From Leifsonia poae (GTDB lineage: Bacteria; Actinomycetota; Actinomycetes; Actinomycetales; Microbacteriaceae): a DNA stretch of 64,000 nucleotides. The notes under the pieces were generated by a model. The model was not told the origin of the DNA. It did no database searches and worked only from the letters and a program-made list of their open reading frames with translations. The first letter of the stretch is position 1; the number at the start of each line of letters is the position of its first letter. Position numbers and translations under genes: made by a program. Below, one piece after another: positions 60,402 to 64,000 of the stretch. The DNA is taken from NCBI RefSeq assembly GCF_027921845.1, contig NZ_BSEN01000009.1:38000-101999 (forward strand), in the 5' to 3' direction.

Positions 60402-61549
60402 CGGAGCATCCGGGCGCGGATGGCCATGGCGGCCGCGCCGCGCGCCCATTCGTTGAACGCGAACGGCTGCACGTCGATCGGCGCCGAGACGGTCCGCCAG
60501 GCCACCGTATCGGCGAAGGCCGCGCTCATCGCCGGCTCCGCGACCTCGCCGAGACGCGCCCCCTCGCCGGCGAGCACGATCTTCTGCGGATCGATCAGGT
60601 TGGTCACTCCGGCCAGGAGCGCGCCGAGCGCCGCACCCGCTTCGTCGACCACCGCGCGCAGCGACGGGTCGCCCTGCTCCGCATCGTGCAGCACCTCACC
60701 GTACGACAACGCACGACCGGATGCCCGCAGCGCCGCCTGCTCGACCGCGCCGGTCGTCAGGAGCGCACTGGCGCAGCCGTGATGCCCGCGCCAGCACACG
60801 GCCTCGGACGGGAGCAGCGGCTGGTGGCCGATGCTTCCCAGCGCCCCGTGAGCACCGATGATGAGGCGACCGTCGGCGACCAGCCCCATGCCGATGCCGG
60901 CACCGATCGTGACGACGGCGAGACTGTCCAGGCCGCGCCCGCCGCCGAACCAGTGCTGCGCCTGAGTGAGCGCGGTGACATCGTTGGCGACGACGACCGG
61001 GACGGCGAGCCGGTCGTGCACAAGACGCGCCAGCGGGACATCCGTCCACTCGAGAAAGTGCGACTCCGTCACGACGAGGCCGTCGGCGCTGTTGCCGCCG
61101 AGGCTGATGCCGACACCGTCGACGGACGCGAACGACCCGGCGAGACTGCGCACGCTGCGGGCGATGGCATCCGCCACGAGTGCGGGAGCGTGGCCGGCGA
61201 GCGTCTCTTCGTGCTCGGCCCGCGCGGTTCCGCGCAGGTCGGTGACGACGCTGTAGACCGTGTCGGCGGTGAGCTTCACCCCGGCGAAATGCTCGGCTGA
61301 GGCATCCAGCTCGAGGGGCTGCGGCGGCCGGCCGGTCGCGCGCAGCCGGGGCTCGCCCTCGAACAGCCGGCCGTCGGCGAGCAGGCTCTTGGTGATGCGC
61401 GTGAGGCTGGGGCCGGAGAGGCCGAGGCGCTCGGCGAGCTCGACGCGCGAGAGGGGACCGTGGATCAGGATCTCGAGCATCACGCGCCCGGCGCTGCCCT
61501 GGGCGATGGCGGCCTCGCGACTTTCTTTCGACGCGACACTCTCGCTCAT
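60398..61549 (-). CDS. ROK-family transcriptional regulator
   Basis: 383 residues. N-terminal HTH (LSRVELAERLGLSGPSLTRI) and a ROK sugar-binding domain with VGISLGGNS, GAGIGMGLV and GALGSIGHQP. The usual zinc motif CxCGxxGC is reduced (CWRGHHGC). Beside the alpha-galactosidase, which suggests control by a galactoside; not shown. Confidence 0.88.
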   Translation of the reverse strand: MSESVASKESREAAIAQGSAGRVMLEILIHGPLSRVELAERLGLSGPSLTRITKSLLADGRLFEGEPRLRATGRPPQPLELDASAEHFAGVKLTADTVYSVVTDLRGTARAEHEETLAGHAPALVADAIARSVRSLAGSFASVDGVGISLGGNSADGLVVTESHFLEWTDVPLARLVHDRLAVPVVVANDVTALTQAQHWFGGGRGLDSLAVVTIGAGIGMGLVADGRLIIGAHGALGSIGHQPLLPSEAVCWRGHHGCASALLTTGAVEQAALRASGRALSYGEVLHDAEQGDPSLRAVVDEAGAALGALLAGVTNLIDPQKIVLAGEGARLGEVAEPAMSAAFADTVAWRTVSAPIDVQPFAFNEWARGAAAMAIRARMLR

Positions 61550-61610
61550 GCAGTCATCTTATGGTGGCGGCAGCAGCGGCCAGGCCGATCGCCGGTCGAC
61601 GCCGGCGCCG

Positions 61611-62318
61611 CTACGAGGCCGGCGGAGGCCCGGCCGGCGTGGCAGGGCCACGCCGCAGCACGAACGGATGCGGCACGGTCTTCTCGCGTGCGAGGCGGTA
61701 GGCGAGCGGCGCCCACACGATGACGGCGACGCCGGCCCCGAGGATCAGCCCTCCGATGGTGTCGCTCAGCCAGTGCGCGCCGAGGTAGGTGCGACTCAGG
61801 GCCATCAGCACCGCGTACAGCACGCCCGCGATCCACACCCACACCCGCGGGAACAGGATGCTGAGCACCACGATCATCGTCGCCGCGTTCGCTGTATGCC
61901 CCGACGGGAATGAACCGGTGTCGGATTGCACGAGAATCTCCGACGGCCGCGCGCGTCCGACGGTGTGCTTGATGACCTGCACCAGCGTGACGGATGCGAT
62001 GCTGGCGATCGCGAAGTACAGGGCTCCCCACGGCCTTCGGAAGGCGAGCAGCACGAGCACGATCAGCAACGGGATGATCACCGAGCCGAGGATGCCGCCG
62101 CCGATGTTGTTGAAGGTGAGGGCGGGGACGAGCCAGAGCGGCGAACGGTGCTCGACGATCTCGCCCATCCACTCGCGATCGATCGCGAACGGCTCGGTCG
62201 GCCGGAAGGCGATCAGGGCGCCGAGGACGATCACGACCGCGACGGCGACCGACGCGGAGACCACCGGCCAGCGGCGGGCGATCCGGGCGGCCTGGTGGAC
62301 GTCGGTCTGGTGCTCCAT
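61611..62318 (-). CDS. PAP2-family phosphatase
   Basis: 235 residues, about six helices. Phosphatase motifs: KHTVGRARP, PSGHTAN and SRTYLGAHWLSD, all three present, so it is catalytically complete. Likely a lipid phosphatase (phosphatidate or undecaprenyl diphosphate); which one is unclear. Confidence 0.9.
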   Translation of the reverse strand: MEHQTDVHQAARIARRWPVVSASVAVAVVIVLGALIAFRPTEPFAIDREWMGEIVEHRSPLWLVPALTFNNIGGGILGSVIIPLLIVLVLLAFRRPWGALYFAIASIASVTLVQVIKHTVGRARPSEILVQSDTGSFPSGHTANAATMIVVLSILFPRVWVWIAGVLYAVLMALSRTYLGAHWLSDTIGGLILGAGVAVIVWAPLAYRLAREKTVPHPFVLRRGPATPAGPPPAS

Positions 62319-62388
62319 CCATTCACCGTACCCAATCGCGCGATTCTGCGACGGGGGCTTGCGCGCTGCCCGCGCGCGGGCATCCGGC

Positions 62389-63618
62389 TCAGTGGGCGAG
62401 TTCGGGAACGGTCTTCGGGCGCACGATGAGCCACAGCGCGGCGATGCTGACCGCCGCGCAGATGGCCATCACGAAGCCCATCGGAGCGGCACTTCCGACA
62501 CCGAGGATGCCGACGACCGGCGAGATGATGCCCGCGATGCCGAAGTTGAGCGCGCCGAGCAGTGAAGCCGCCGTGCCGGCTTCGTGTCCGTGACCGTTCA
62601 GCGCGATCACCTGCACGCAGGGGAATCCGAAGCCGCAGGCCGCGATGAAGAACCAGAGCGGGATGACCGTTCCCCACAGCCCGGCGTGCGACTGGTCGAG
62701 CACGACGATCGTCACCGCCGAGACGAACATCACGATGGTCGAGACCGCGAGGATCCACTGCGGTCCGAAGTACTTCGTGAGCCGCGCGGACGACTGCACA
62801 CCGATGATGATGCCGATCGAGTTCACCGCGAACAGCAGCCCGTATTGCTGGGCGTCGAAGTTGTAGATGTCCTGGAAGACGAACGAACTCGACGACAGAT
62901 ACGAGAACAGTCCGGTGAAGTTCATGGCGCCGACGATCGCGATGCCGACGAAGACGCGGTCGCTCAGCACCGCCTTGTAGCGCTGGCCGACCGTCGAGTG
63001 CCCGGCGTCGTGACGGCGGGCCTTGGGCAGCGTCTCCACGATGAAGAGCGACACGCAGACGACGACGAACAGCCCGTAGACGGCGAGCACGACGAAGATG
63101 CCGCGCCACGGCATCACGAGCAGCAGCTGCGAACCGACCACCGGGGCGAGCACAGGGGCGAGCCCGTTGACGAGGGCCAGGCGACTGAGCATCCGGACCA
63201 GCGGGCGCCCGCCGAAGAGGTCGCGGACCATGGCCATGGCGACCACACCGCCGGCCGCGGCGCCGATGCCCTGGAAGGCACGGGCGACCCCGAGGAGTTC
63301 GACGTTCGGGGCGACGGCGGCCGCCAGGCACGACAGGATGTGCACGATCGTTGCCAGGATGAGCGGCAGCCGGCGACCGACCTTGTCGCTCCACGGGCCG
63401 ACGATCAGCTGACCGAGACCGAAGCCGATCGTGGTGGCGGTGAGCGTGAGCTGGATGGCGGCGGTCGAGACGCCGAACTCGTTCTCGAGCGTCGGCAGCG
63501 CCGGGAGGTACATGTCGATCGTGAACGGTCCGAGTGCGGTGAGCGCGCCGAGCACGAGGATGTAGGTCAGCCGCTGGCGGCCGGTGAGGGAGTCACCAGG
63601 GTGGACGACGGTAGTCAC
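62389..63618 (-). CDS. MFS multidrug exporter, Bcr/CflA family
   Basis: 409 residues from GTG 63618 (AAGGA upstream). Helix 1 GPFTIDMYLPALPTLENEFG, motif A GPWSDKVGRRLPLI and VRDLFGGRPLVRM. Second member of this family in the window (the first at 38325); their sequences clearly differ. Longer upstream frame is not supported. Confidence 0.88.
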   Translation of the reverse strand: MTTVVHPGDSLTGRQRLTYILVLGALTALGPFTIDMYLPALPTLENEFGVSTAAIQLTLTATTIGFGLGQLIVGPWSDKVGRRLPLILATIVHILSCLAAAVAPNVELLGVARAFQGIGAAAGGVVAMAMVRDLFGGRPLVRMLSRLALVNGLAPVLAPVVGSQLLLVMPWRGIFVVLAVYGLFVVVCVSLFIVETLPKARRHDAGHSTVGQRYKAVLSDRVFVGIAIVGAMNFTGLFSYLSSSSFVFQDIYNFDAQQYGLLFAVNSIGIIIGVQSSARLTKYFGPQWILAVSTIVMFVSAVTIVVLDQSHAGLWGTVIPLWFFIAACGFGFPCVQVIALNGHGHEAGTAASLLGALNFGIAGIISPVVGILGVGSAAPMGFVMAICAAVSIAALWLIVRPKTVPELAH

Positions 63619-63920
63619 GTACGGATTCCTTGATTCGTTGCAGGAGAAAGCGAACACCGCGGACGGGGCCGCGGTGCGAAATGTGGGACGGTGCCGGAAG
63701 AGGCGGAGCTGGCCGGCTCTGGCGATTCGGGGCGATCGAATCGATTCGAGAACCAAGCCGCTGCAATCCTATCGGAAATCCGGCCGCGATGTTACCGTGC
63801 ACATTGTCGCCTCTTCGGGTGGCAGACCTGTGGTCGGCCAGGCTCGCACGCGAGAGGTGCGAAATGTTCGTCATGGAGCCGAATGAGCGAGATATCGCAC
63901 CTTTCGGCGGCAACCGTGGC
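63619..63920. other. Intergenic region upstream of the exporter
   Basis: No supported gene. Holds the second palindromic repeat and leads into the tandem array at the window edge. Confidence 0.4.
63856..63901. repeat. Palindromic intergenic repeat, copy 2
   Basis: 46 bp: GGTGCGAAATG ... GAATGAGCGAGATATCGCACC. Same outline as the copy at 56620 (same GGTGCG and CGCACC ends, same GAATGA core). Confidence 0.65.
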
Positions 63921-64000
63921 GCCAGCGCGGCGCGGCAGCGCGCAGCGCGGCGCGGCAGCGCGCAGCGCGGCGCGGCAGCGCGCAGCGCGGCGCGGCAGCG
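63921..64000. repeat. 20-bp tandem repeat array running off the window
   Basis: Unit CGCAGCGCGGCGCGGCAGCG. Four consecutive copies (63921, 63941, 63961, 63981), the last three identical and the first with two changes at its start. The array continues beyond the window. Confidence 0.85.

Noticed and set aside
1..64000. CRISPR array
   Set aside because: No set of regularly spaced 25-40 bp repeats with unique spacers was seen; the only regular arrays are the 20-bp GC repeat and short motif clusters.

Overview
The window is high-GC DNA from an actinobacterium, most likely a member of the Microbacteriaceae. Support comes from the codon bias, leaderless-looking GTG starts, an SCO6880-type conjugation gene and a kdp operon with the actinobacterial small-ORF arrangement. 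No 16S or other decisive marker is present, so the family-level placement is inference.

Layout. Positions 1-6.8 kb hold chromosomal or accessory genes: a two-component system whose regulator is cut by the window edge, a small winged-helix regulator beside a DUF4386 membrane protein, an AraC/GyrI-like regulator, a methyltransferase, a lipoprotein and a tandem-HTH protein. From about 7.2 to 28.2 kb lies an integrative conjugative element (ICE). It carries a MobF relaxase/helicase, a cargo module, an SSB, a type IV coupling protein, a VirB4-like ATPase, an SCO6880 protein, VirB6-like and VirB2-like membrane proteins, a lipoprotein, a peptidoglycan hydrolase, an ECF-like sigma factor, an excisionase-like HTH protein and a repressor-like XRE protein. 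Its right end is a 3' tRNA fragment (28144-28171) followed by a tRNA-type terminator. No integrase and no second att copy are visible here, so the left boundary is unresolved.

The ICE cargo at 10.7-15.2 kb is a complete four-gene QatABCD antiphage operon: a KAP-family ATPase, QatB beginning Met-Gly, a QueC-like enzyme and a TatD-like DNase. A degenerate Mrr-like protein sits next to it. A 37-bp conserved sequence occurs three times on the ICE: at the start of the relaxase gene, upstream of ssb, and upstream of the T4SS lipoprotein gene. It is probably a shared promoter or operator of the conjugation genes and is the least explained signal in the window.

From 28.3 to 41.4 kb is a chain of small regulator/enzyme pairs: MarR with an alpha/beta hydrolase, MarR with an acetyl-hydrolase, TetR with an amidohydrolase, and an XRE-MmyB regulator with an MFS exporter, an alcohol dehydrogenase and a cupin/carboxymuconolactone decarboxylase. 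Several have clear palindromic operators. From 41.8 to 50.2 kb are a CsbD stress protein and the complete kdpFABCDE potassium-uptake operon, preceded by an unannotated 27-codon membrane peptide. From 50.5 to 64 kb is housekeeping and accessory material: acetyltransferases, an AraC regulator overlapping a streptomycin-kinase-like gene, a HerA-like DUF853 ATPase, a saccharopine-dehydrogenase-like protein divergent from a GH36 alpha-galactosidase with a ROK regulator, a PAP2 phosphatase and a Bcr/CflA-type exporter. The window ends in a 20-bp tandem repeat array. A 46-47 bp palindromic repeat occurs twice in this last part.
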